The position numbers were made by a program, and so were the translations under genes. Shown one piece after another: positions 1-9,334 of a DNA stretch of 64,000 bases (its first letter is position 1; each line of letters begins with the position of its first letter). The notes under the pieces were generated by a model. That model was not told where the DNA came from. It worked only from the letters and a program-made list of their open reading frames with translations, and made no database searches. The DNA is taken from contig RPFO01000667.1 in NCBI GenBank assembly GCA_009746045.1, forward strand, positions 4,925,367 through 4,989,366, read 5' to 3'. Origin of the DNA: Mesostigma viride (lineage: Eukaryota > Streptophyta > Mesostigmatophyceae > Mesostigmatales > Mesostigmataceae).

Positions 1-121
1 GCTAGTTACCAATGGCAGCAGCTCTGAGGGAGGTTTGGTAAGCGCCGTGCCACCGTCCCATCGCCGTGCCACCGTCCAATCCTAATGGCAGGGAGACCTG
101 TCACAGATTCCATCCGGTGCC

Positions 122-341
122 AAGTCTGTGGGGGCTCCGCGTGTGACCGCGTTTGGCATTCATAGCGATTCGGGCCGTGGTGCCCACAACCCTGTAACTC
201 GGAACTAGATAGCTAGCATCATCCATTCCATCCCATGCACGTGTCCCCTCCCACTGAGGACTTATGCTCACGTGACGCAGTCACGTGTCTATTAATTAAT
301 TAACTAATTTTAATTAATTATTATTTTTAGTTAATTAATTA
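122..341 (+). mobile_element. SINE-like retroposon, full copy with 10-bp target duplication
   Basis: A 220-bp insertion interrupts copy A of the 2.1-kb unit; copy B has no insertion at the matching point. It is flanked by the direct repeat ATCCGGTGCC (112-121 and 342-351). It begins 'aagtctgtgggggctccg', carries the perfect palindrome CACGTGAC-gca-GTCACGTG at 269-287, and ends in a TTAA-rich tail. Target duplication plus a simple 3' tail is the hallmark of LINE-driven retroposition. No convincing tRNA-type A and B boxes were found, so the origin of its promoter is unknown. Confidence 0.75.
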
Positions 342-409
342 ATCCGGTGCCCATACCAGCAAAAAAAGCATGCCTGTTGCAGAGCATCTTTCCAGGCACT
401 CCATTCAAT

Positions 410-1330
410 TACTAAAGCGCATATCATCGAGTACATACCCGCCATGTCTGCAGGGTACTAGCATCCGCCCTCTGTGCTGGCGCATGACTCCAAGCCGATT
501 CTTGACACGATACCCAGCACGGACCTGATATCTTTGGGAGACTGACCTGCACAGCAGTACAGCTCAGCTCCGTGTAGTCACACATTCCATAGCAAGCTCC
601 CGTCTGCCCCTGAGCTACGCGACACCAAGCAAGGCGCTCAGATACTTTAAGCGAGACAACCTGTGCAGCGTGCTGCAACGCAGGTGGGCCCGATGTACTG
701 GCTACTGGTGCAGCTTCAATGAGCTTGTGCTTGTGCTTGTGCTTGCCCGATGGCGCCGCATGAAGTACTGGCATCCGGTGCATGTGTAGCAGCAAATCGC
801 TCAGTGATGGTTGCACTTCCGGGCGGGGCATTTGGAAGCACAGCGGACAGGGGCGCGCCACCCAGCATAACGGAAGTGCTCCAAACTTGGGCTTCTCCCT
901 CAGTACAACCCTACCCCATGCGCAACCTTGTTCTCAACCTGAATCTCAGCCTTGTGCTGTCTCTGCATCCCCTCAACCTCAAGGTCATGCTTTTTGCAGG
1001 TCTCTTCCCTCCCAACATCATCCCTATTTTGGGTCTCTTTGTGCCGCTGGATCCCTCCGCGCATGAGACGCTCCACACTTTGAGTTCGGTCCATTATCTT
1101 TCAAGTTGCCGCATCATGGCACATTCAGGTCCAACGTACTCCATACTGACGGGCCCAACGTGCTCCACTCTCTCTCGAAATTCCGATGCTTCAGTGCGTT
1201 CAAGTTTTATGTACTCCATGGCCCAAGCTTTGAGCTTTCCTGCAGGGCCAAAGCCAAGCATGCAAGCAGTAGCACATGAAAGCAGTGGTTCAATTAGCGT
1301 ATTGCGAAATGTCATTAATCACGGCCAATC
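410..1330 (-). pseudogene. Zinc-finger/coiled-coil gene-like unit, decayed copy A
   Basis: Minus-strand reading frames match the better preserved copy at 14250-15205. The order is a short charged helical region (about 1315-900, broken into two frames), then a frame with CPLC followed about 17 residues later by H-x-H, then a Lys/His-rich stretch and a conserved 'ACYGMCDYTE' segment. The charged region is shorter than in copy B and frame-shifted, so it is not intact. No function is assigned; it may be a transposon gene or a duplicated host gene. Confidence 0.4.
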
Positions 1331-2250
1331 ACTCCAATAACCCCTGCAGCAACGCTTACATCCTTGAGCATAGAACGCCACGCTTGGCGTGGAAAGTGGA
1401 AGCTCAATGACAAAAAATCGGTATCGAAGCACACCTATGAGGCAATGAAATGTTGCGAACGAGCTTGAACCACTCGGATCTATTCTTTACTGCCTGCGAA
1501 TGTGCCAGTGGTAGTGGTTGGGTAAACCAGCTCGGTGGCCTCTATATAATTGCAATCTAGGCGTTAAAGTGCACAGACATCTCTCAAAACGCACACATTA
1601 TCTCTGTGAAGGATTGCTGTTATCCCCAGTTATACGCACAAGCATTACAAACGCATGGCACGAAATAAGTAATCTCCCGAGGGCGAGGGACATCAAGCCC
1701 GCACACAGAGCCCGACGAGGGTTGTATCACTGATGGCCGCGTATAGTGGCAGCAAACATGCCAGTGGAAGGGCACGAAGCCACCGCGGCATTAAAAAAGT
1801 TAGACCTGAGGTAGACTCCGACACACAGCGATGCTTTGCAGCCTGGCTTTACTCCGCGGGAGGTGGCACATGCAATATTTGGGGCCCCGCACCCGCGTCA
1901 CATCAAACCGGCCGAGGAAGGACGCAAATGTACCTATCCAGTGTTATCACAACAGCTTACAGCTCGATGTGGTTTTGTCTACGTGGACACAGCTAACTAT
2001 GAGGGAAACTGTGGGATACGCGTACGTCTAGGACGAACCAGGACACACGGGGCAGGTCGAAACAAGTTCACCTTTCGACCGAAGTGGGGCTGAGGTCCGA
2101 GCCTGGTCCGAGCACTCGGGAAAGAACCATGACACAATCATGCACCGCAGGAGTCTAGCAAGCTGCTGAGTTGCCGCCTTTACCGAGCGTGGGCAGCCAA
2201 GGCACGATCACGTGCGGTGGTTCCCGCGCAAAACCCGCGTGCTGGCCCGG

Positions 2251-3095
2251 CGCGTCTGTCCAGTCCACTGTTCAGTACTGTCGAGTGTCCCCCAGCCGGC
2301 GCGGGAATAAAGAATAATCTCAACTCCACTCAACCAGCCCATGTGCGGCGTGGGAGTCAACTAACTAACTAACTCAACCAGCCGGCCGGCCGGCCCCACA
2401 CTTCTCTAGGTTACTGGCTAGTTCATGATACTATGAGTACGGCATTATGAGCATAAAAGCTGACGTGGACGTCGATTTCACTTTCTTTTTCGAAGGGCCG
2501 GCTTGGGGCTGCCACGTGTTCAAAGGTTATATCGGGGGGATTAGGAACCAGGTTGGCCCGGCTGGAGAGTGGAGCCCCACCGCCCAATCCTGGCCCAATT
2601 GTTGACAGGCGATCGCAAAAAGGGTTTGTTATCCTCGTCCCTCGAGCTCTAGAGTAGTGTTTCCGTTTCGTAGCATTAGTACTTACATTTACAGCTGACA
2701 GTGATATAATTGCATTGACAGGTCCGGTTGACTGCGGCACGAGCATGTACACGATGAGTCATGACCGGAGTCAAGCCTGCCTTACGTTTCGCAAGAATGG
2801 CGCGGACAGCATGTTGCGAAACCGCCTAAATGATACGCAACTATATCATGCATTATCCTTTATCTTCCTTCATTTCGCAGTTTACATGCTGACATACGGT
2901 ATTGTGGCTTGGATTGAGTTGCCGTACCGGCATTGCCTTTACTCGACCTGCGGATGCTAACCTTCACAATGTCGGTGGACTCGCGAGGGTTTTGACCAGC
3001 CCGCGGGTGCCTTTGGCGGCGTCTTCTGCCGGCGGTAAAGCATTTGAGCTCGTGGCAAATGGATGACAACCACGCATGTGAGGTGTGCGACGTCC
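2251..3095. other. Intergenic, no supported gene
   Basis: This stretch contains a short CTAA run near 2360-2375 and a CCGG run near 2380-2395. The open frames here are short and have no recognisable domain. Any upstream exons of the gene at 3100-4045 would lie here, but none can be defined. Confidence 0.5.
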
Positions 3096-3099
3096 TTTT

Positions 3100-4045
3100 A
3101 AGAAGCCTTGGCCCCCCGGTGCTTTCCAGAAGTGATTTCAGAGAATGGTCGGCTAAAGACGGCAACCATCCCGACAGAGGAGGCGATTTACGACGCTATC
3201 AACAAGTATCTTTGTAGGTAAAACGTGGCTTGTGGTCTGCGCTTGCTCTGACAGGGTATTGTTATAATGACGCCTGCATGTTGCTTTGTCTGAACGCAGA
3301 CGGTTGATTGCTGGAATTATCTCAACAGCACGCTTTGCCTGTCAGAAAGCGATGCCGCTCTTTGTTTGCAATGTACTTGCCACTCACAGTATTCAGCTTG
3401 CACTGTTCTTGCCTTTCACTACGTTTTGCTATTTTCCCCTTCAGCTGCTCCGAAATCATCCACGAGCGGGGTCAGTGCCCCCATCTACCGGACCACGAGA
3501 TGCCCGAACGAAGTCTTGATTGGCGGTTTGTACTCGGCTGGATCGCGGTTGAGTTGCCGGGCGCGCAGCAGAAGCTCAAGGAGAAGCTAAGAATTGTTTC
3601 TCCCACGGTTTCCGCGCACATGTCCCTGGCCTTCACCAAGTACTTTGATAAACGCCCCTTGGAGCGTTTCCCTCTATTGAACGTGGTGCTCAAGCCACAA
3701 AAACTGCGTGGCTGCAGCCACCTCCCAAATGCCGAGGTGCAGCTGTCCTTTCCAAGGATTCAGCCCGCCGATGCCCCGTCTCCAACAGTCTACGTGCCCC
3801 CTGTCCAGTTGCACTCACTGGGACTCAGCTGGCCTCTGTGCGGAAATAAAACGGCAATCCTGGCGGCTGACTTTGAAGAGGAGAACGCCCCCGAAGTGCG
3901 GCGCTTGAGGCACCCGGCAGCGAGGCTATCGTGTTCCAAAAGGTTCAGGAAACTGGGTGTCCATGCCGTAATCGACGTCGGCATTCGCATGTTCCGAAGA
4001 GAGGACCCTTATTGTTTCGTGCTTGGACTTGGTCTCTCTGTGTAG
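3100..4045 (+). CDS. Unrecognised gene, two phase-consistent exons (5' incomplete)
   Basis: An exon of about 115 bases ends at 3217 with the donor GTAAAA and encodes a plausible segment (PEVISENGRLKTATIPTEEA and following). A 227-base intron ends in a strong pyrimidine tract plus cag. The second exon, 3445-4045, continues in the right phase (AG+C) for about 200 residues to a stop. It includes a Cys/His segment near its start (CSEIIHERGQCPHL) and a hydrophobic core (DWRFVLGWIAVELPG). No known family was recognised. The start is not defined: the frame is closed by a TAA just before the first exon, so an upstream exon or an acceptor near 3100 is needed. It could be a host gene or a transposon gene. 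Confidence 0.4.
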
Positions 4046-4091
4046 TGTTGTGCTGGGAGCCATTGGTGTCCTCTGGAGAATAAGTACGCAC

Positions 4092-5268
4092 TTGCGTGTC
4101 ATGCGCATGGGCATGACACGGAGTACCATTGTAATCTCATTAGAAAATAATTACAGGTAAGTTACAAATATCGTCTGCATCATGCCCCAACCATATCAAG
4201 TCCGATGTTTTTTGCAACGTCACCCACATCTGTTCGGTGCTGCCCCTTGGCACAAGCTCTACAAACAGGTCGTGGACCGGCTGGATCGCATAGTATCTCC
4301 GCACATCTGAACCCTGTGATGCCAGATCTCCTTTGCGGCCGTTCCGAGCTTGGCACTGGATTCGTTGTCCACATCGTCGCGTCGCTGCAGCAACACGATG
4401 TTTTCTGGCATACGCGGGCTTTTGGTTCCCGCCGCACATTTGAAAGTGCTGTCCTCCGGCTTTTTGCCTTTGCACCGTGTGCAGTTCTTGGACGTTTGGA
4501 ATCATGGCATGGCTAACGTGATGACTGACTAGCTAGACCTTTTCAGTGGTTTTCCATTTGCGGGTATTTCCTCGTAAATGGTGGGAGAGCGATCGCAGCA
4601 ATGGTGCTCACCACTAGACACTCCCGGCCAGTTAGGCTAGAAACACACGCCCTGATCAAGCATGCTGTTTCCGGCCCCACCGTCTAGGTCATCTAGTCGC
4701 TCCACACGTAAGCCAGCCATAATTTCAATGCACAAGGATACACATTTCCATCACCATTCATCTTCATCATCCTGAACGACTCGAAAACGCGGAAAAGATA
4801 ACGGCAGGCTCGAGCTACCATGGTCCGGATTCTCCCGATTTCTGGCCTGCGCTGGTTGTCTCTTTGATATCGTCACTAGAGGGGGATATAATCCTCATCT
4901 GAGCTTGTCCTCTACTGTAATGGAGAATAAGCATGCAATGCGTTACAAGGATGTCCTTTTCCTGCACCACTGCTGTGCATGGACTCAACGCCAATGCTAG
5001 CCAGTAAGGACTACCTATAAAAACGGTAGTCCTCCCCCCCCCCTGACGGGCAGCAATTATACAACTGCCTAAACAGCTAAAGAAACTTAGCTCAAACAAG
5101 GACCATGTTCCCATTTTAATGCAGGGCCGGGGGTTAAGTAAGAAGTAAGTACTTGTGTGTCATGCGCATGGGCATGCCACGGAGTACTGTGCTAATGATC
5201 TCATTAGAAAAAAGAATCGCACGGAAGTTACAAAAGGAGTCTGCATCATGCCCCGACCATGTCAAGAA
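4092..5268 (+). repeat. Direct-repeat pair, ~110 bp each
   Basis: 4092-4205 and 5153-5268 share 'tgtcatgcgcatgggcatg', then 'cggagtac', 'atctcattagaaaa' and 'gtctgcatcatgcccc' in the same order and orientation, with small gaps. The unit is probably the end of a longer dispersed repeat; its class is unknown. Confidence 0.7.
4820..4925. repeat. Dispersed repeat fragment also near 5490-5580 and 58980-59050
   Basis: 'ggattctcccgatttctgg' followed by 'cctgcgctggtt' is the reverse complement of the sequence at about 59000-59040. The neighbouring 'gggatataatcctcatct' and 'gtcctctactgtaatgg' recur at 5541-5582. This marks a repeat family with at least three partial copies in the window. Confidence 0.55.
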
Positions 5269-5299
5269 TCTCCCCATGTCGCCCCGTGCGAGCATGATC

Positions 5300-5805
5300 G
5301 GGATGCATGATCCATCATGGTGGTGCAGGTGCATACTGTGCTCCCCGAGCAGGTGACAGTTTACATCCTCCACCTGCAGGTTGTAGCCCCAACTGTATTA
5401 AACCCCCATAGATGCCCCTTCTCAGGGCTATGTGTTAAATATGCTCCCCACGGAGCTATGTTCTTAATTAATTAGTTATAAATTAATATCAAGGAGACAA
5501 CCGGCGCAGGATAGAAATATTGCATGATAGTCACTATAGAGGGGCATATAATCCTCACTCCGAGCTGTCCTCTACTGTAATGGCAGACGATGGGGCAGTG
5601 TAGCGGCTATCCTCAGGGGCAATAACCTCCACCTGCGGACTTATATTAATTAAATTAATTAGGAACATAACTCCGTTGGGAGTACATGTAGCACATATCC
5701 CTGAGAAGGGGCATATGGCTTTTAATGCATTCTGGGCTACTTCCTGCAAGGGTAGGATGTAAACTACACCTGCTCTGGGTGCACAAAGTGCACCTGCACC
5801 ACTAT
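5300..5805. repeat. Large imperfect inverted repeat
   Basis: The left arm (about 5300-5482) matches the reverse complement of about 5645-5805. Shared blocks include 'ccccttctcaggg' against 'ccctgagaagggg', 'cagtttacatcctcc' against 'aggatgtaaacta', and matching TTAA-rich inner ends. The central spacer is about 160 bases. It is compatible with a foldback transposon or an inverted duplication. No target duplication was identified. Confidence 0.7.
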
Positions 5806-6027
5806 GTATTCTAGCAGCGAAGGTGCAGACATCGGGTGGAAGATCATCATGGCTATACAAAGGCTAGGGCAATGTGGCTGTTCATCAGAGAGTGACTCTC
5901 TGCTTAGGCAGAGCTTGGCTAAATTCTTAATGCATCATCCATGGGGAGTCCCATTATATGCATAGTGTGGCTAAATTCTTGATGCATCATCCATGGGGGG
6001 GGCATAGTGATGAAGGAGACCACCCCC

Positions 6028-6153
6028 AAGTCTGTGGGGGCTCCGCGTGTGACCGCGTATGGCATTCATAGCGATTCAGGCCGCGGTGCCCACACCCCTG
6101 TAACTAGGACCTAGATAGCTTGCACCATCCATTCCCATGTTAATTAATTATTT
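6028..6153 (+). mobile_element. SINE-like element, internally shortened copy
   Basis: It begins 'aagtctgtgggggctccg' like the copy at 122 and follows it to 'tagcttgcaccatccattcccatg'. It then passes straight to the TTAATTAATTA tail, lacking the segment with the CACGTG palindrome. No clear target duplication is seen. Confidence 0.7.
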
Positions 6154-6159
6154 TGATGG

Positions 6160-7695
6160 AGGTGCATCCATCCATCCATCGACGAGATATGGATGCCGAG
6201 AATGCTCATAACTTTTGCATCCGGGCATGAAATTTGGTCGGGTAAATTGCAGTAGCCTCGCCTTTTGATGACGAACACGATGATATAACTTCCGGCCGCC
6301 ATCGCCCAAGAGTTTGCGCAATATCATAAAACGCAGCACAGGCAGCGCTCGTACTTTCTGGACACTAAGCTATGGCGGAATCACCTTCAGCCGCCTCCCC
6401 TCCCCCCGCCGATGGGGAGGATTCAGCGCCTCACACCATTACACAACTAGTCGACGCTGTGGAAACCATTGCGACACAGCCACCGACTGCCGAGGTGGCC
6501 ATTATAACGCCTCGTCCACGCGGCATTGCTCCGGCCCAGCCGACGAGATGGACAGCCAGATCCCTCCGCCTTCGGCTCCTTTTTCCAGCGAGGTTATCCG
6601 TGAGGACGACCCCATAGACGACGCCATCGACGACGCTGAGTTTAACCCAGCGTCTTTCATGCCTGGGCAAACTGTATCCGAGGACAGGTTCTTTTCGCTC
6701 ACCGCCGAGCAGGCGCAGGCCATCCTGCGCTACCTGGCCGACCACGACATTGCGATGTATTCTCCTGGCACGCCAGGAGAAACCATTCCAGTGGCAGACA
6801 TTGCTGAAGTGGACGAGCCCCAGCTTCGCCTTTCTGTCTTGCTGAGCTACGCGCAGGCCCCTTGCCTCCGGGGACTCATTGTCGCTTTCCAAGACGCCGA
6901 GCACGGCACCGCCAACACCCCTATATTGCTTCCCCGGAAGCAGACCTGCTCCAGCTCAACAAGAGAGTCGAGGACATGGCAGCCCAGCTAGGCGCCCTGC
7001 CGGTCAACTGCTCTGCGTCAGGACACAGCCGAGCTACACACCAGCATGCATGGCTGAGGTAAAGGCAGCCCTGGCCACCTCGCCCCAGCCAGCCGCCCCC
7101 GCACCTACCAGCTACGCTAACATGGTGAGGCAGGCGGACATTGCCAACATGATGGCGGATGCCGCACGGAGGGGGGCTGCAGCCCACAAGACCGCTGTCG
7201 AGGAGGACCAACGCTCACGCAGTATTGTGGTCCGGTATTTCGAGGTCGCGCAGCACCCAGAAACGGGCCTGATGCTAGCACAACGCCTGCACCAGAGCCT
7301 CATAGTGGGTCGGCTGCATTTGCCGGGACAACGAACGCATCCGCATTGAGTCGGCAGCTAGTAGAGGACAACATGGCCCGGGGCCTAGGCCTCTCCGTGA
7401 TTTGGAAAAAGATGATGCCGACAAGGCCAAGTGGGCCCAGGTCATAGAGGCGGACAACGAGCCCCCCCCCCATGGAGAAGCGCCCGCGTGTGCAAACCCG
7501 TGGGAGGCACGCCAAACAGCTCCCCTATGTAGGGTAGAGTTGATGTTGATAGCTTTAGATAGATGTTGTAGGTAGATGTTGTAGATAGATTAGACCGGTA
7601 GGACTGTTTGCACCGGCCATCCATCCATCCATCCATCGGGGTTAATGTTCCGTGACTCCCCAACGGGCGCACGAGTCTAATTAATTAATTAATTA
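6160..7695 (+). pseudogene. LINE copy: ORF1 fused to 3' end by internal deletion
   Basis: From ATG 6372 a Pro/Ser-rich ORF1 is spread over several frames to about 7349, so it carries frameshifts. Its C-terminal part (RSRSIVVRYFEV region, about 7216-7260) resembles the RNA-binding region of LINE ORF1 proteins. Near 7350 the sequence jumps to the last ~30 codons of the RT ORF (region 'LEKDDADKAKWAQVIE'), then to the family 3' UTR with a CCAT run, the conserved 'gtgactccccaacgg' and a TTAA-rich tail. Endonuclease and RT are missing. The presumed 5' UTR (6185-6371) matches the reverse complement of 54780-55000. Confidence 0.7.
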
Positions 7696-7700
7696 ATTAA

Positions 7701-7790
7701 TCCATTCCGTCCCGTGTTCCCCTTCCACTGAGGACTGATGCTCACGTGACGCAGTCACGTGTCTATTAGTTAATTAATTAATATTAATGG
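7701..7790 (+). mobile_element. SINE-like element, 5'-truncated copy
   Basis: It starts 'ccattccgtcccgtgttcc' directly after a LINE TTAA tail and contains the palindrome CACGTGAC-gca-GTCACGTG at 7743-7761. It ends in a TTAATTAATTAAT tail. Confidence 0.7.
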
Positions 7791-7844
7791 GGGGGGCATT
7801 ATGGGCGCACATGCGCGTGGGCCACGTGCTAGGCTAAGCCTGAC

Positions 7845-8610
7845 TAATCTACACTACTGCTATATTCCCTAGGCTGAGGTTGCTGGGGTGGCAGGGGGTG
7901 CCTGCCAGGGCTTGTGGTCGACGTGGATGACGTCCCCCCTCCAGTATACCGGTTTCCCCCTTGCGCTCTGCCGGAGCTGGAGGTAGGTCATCCATAGCTC
8001 CCGTCGCCGCTGTTGCTGGGCCAGGCCGGTCAAGTCGTCGTCCAGAGTGTAGGAAGTCCCCGAGAGCTTCTTCCGGCATTTAAGACAGCTCATCCGCCAT
8101 GAAAAATAAGAAACGACAGCTTATCCGCCAAGGTGAGGAGCAGGGTAGCCGAGCCAGCCTTACCCCGCGCGCGGGGCATGCAGGCGGACAGCCGACACAT
8201 ACATCCGCAGCTCACGTACCAGTGAGTTGCATGGGGGCAAGAATGTGGCGCTTAAACGCCATGAGAAGAGTCTCCAAGGTCTCACCTGCCGGCTGGTCGA
8301 AGTGGTTGACGATGACATTGTGGCTGCGCTGGGTGATGTCGGCCTCCTCGCGGAGGTCAAGGGCTTGTTGCTTGAGCTGTGCCGCCATGCATGGTGGTGA
8401 TGGTGGTGGTGGTGGTGTGGTGCTTAAGCAAGTCCGCCCAGGTCTGGGGGGTCAAGGAGCATCGCTGGCCGGGCCAGCAGATGCCGGCTAGGCGGCGATG
8501 TCCTTCACCGCGCCTGGGCGGTGAGGCCCTGCGGTGTTTTGCAGGCACTCAATTATGGCGATGGTGTTGTCGTGGAGGCGGACTTCTATTATACCCTGGC
8601 TAGCTATGGG
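7845..8610 (-). pseudogene. LINE ORF1 fragment (RNA-binding and C-terminal region)
   Basis: On the minus strand one frame (about 8400-8240) encodes a segment around 'RSHNVIVNHFDQPAGETLET', collinear with the ORF1 region of the copy at 7216-7300. A second frame (8093-7869) encodes 'RRRELWMTYLQLRQSARGKP' and 'VYWRGDVIHVDHKPW'. That pattern is typical of the C-terminal domain of LINE ORF1 RNA-binding proteins. A frame break and a stop separate the two parts. No ORF2 follows. A GGT run lies at 8395-8420. Confidence 0.55.
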
Positions 8611-8652
8611 CCACGGAGCCCGTGGAGAGGAAACAGCTGAGCATGCCCCTCA

Positions 8653-8832
8653 GCTGAGCATGCCCGGCGTGTGACCGCGTATGGCATTCAATAGCGATTC
8701 GCGGGCCGTGGTCCCCACAGCGCTGTAACTAGGACCTAGATAGCTTACATCATCCATTCCATCCCATGTTCCCCTCCCACTGAGGACTTATGCTCGCGTG
8801 ACGCAGTCACGTGTCTATCGATCAATTAATTA
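8653..8832 (+). mobile_element. SINE-like element with 10-bp target duplication
   Basis: It follows the copy at 122 from 'gcgtgtgaccgcgt' onward, including a variant palindrome (CGCGTGACGCAGTCACGTG, 8795-8813) and a TTAA tail. It is flanked by ATGCCCCTCA at 8643-8652 and 8833-8842. The first ~15 bases (gctgagcatgccc) are not found in the other copies. Confidence 0.7.
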
Positions 8833-8879
8833 ATGCCCCTCATGAAGGTGCTCTTAATTAACTAATTAATGAAGGTGCT

Positions 8880-9126
8880 TATCGCAGATGGCCCAGCCCA
8901 GCCAGGTTTTAGACGCCGCAATCCCGCACCTTCAAAGAACAGCTCGTAGAGGACATGGGGGCCTAGTAGGCCTCTCCGTCATTTGGAAAATGATGATGGA
9001 CAAGGCCGCCAAGTGGGCCCAGGTCATAGAGGACAACAAAACCCCTGCAGTGCATGGGGAAGGAGTGTGTTTGCAAACGCGGGAGGTTTGCTAACCAAGA
9101 CTGACCCTAGGGTCGCGAGCACCATA
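8880..9126 (+). pseudogene. LINE 3' fragment, plus strand
   Basis: It matches the end of the RT ORF ('cctctccgtcatttgg', 'aagtgggcccaggtcatag') with frame damage, then a shortened 3' UTR ending 'caccatagatatt' and a TTAA run. That run is shared with the tail of the minus-strand LINE at 9127-12070, so the two copies lie tail to tail. Confidence 0.75.
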
Positions 9127-9334
9127 GATATTAACTAATTAATTAATTAATTAATTAATTAATTAATTAGACTCGTGCTCCCGTTGGGGAGTCACGGAGC
9201 ATTAACCCCGATGGATGGATGGATGGATGGGTGCAAACATTCCTACCGGTCTAATCTATCTACATTGGCGACATACTACATCTATCTAACAGCATGCTAA
9301 CTATCTAGGCAGCCGCACGCTGCCCTAGGGGGAG

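Larger units (their letters stand above)
1..2250. repeat. Copy A of a ~2.1-kb dispersed unit
   Basis: This segment aligns, with many substitutions and indels, to 14027-16140 in the same orientation. Both copies share the opening 'agcagctctgagggag', a central zinc-finger/coiled-coil reading frame on the minus strand, the block around 'gtggtagtg..aggtaaacca' (about 1510 and 15382) and the end around 'caaaacccgcg'. Similarity already starts at base 1, so the unit may continue left of the window. Copy A also carries a 220-bp SINE-like insertion that copy B lacks. The unit's class is unknown. Confidence 0.75.
4046..6027. other. Repeat-rich intergenic region
   Basis: No gene is supported here. Most of the stretch is explained by a direct-repeat pair (4092-4205 and 5153-5268), a dispersed repeat at 4820-4925 and a large inverted repeat at 5300-5805. 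Several TTAA-rich runs occur between 5460 and 5660. Confidence 0.5.
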
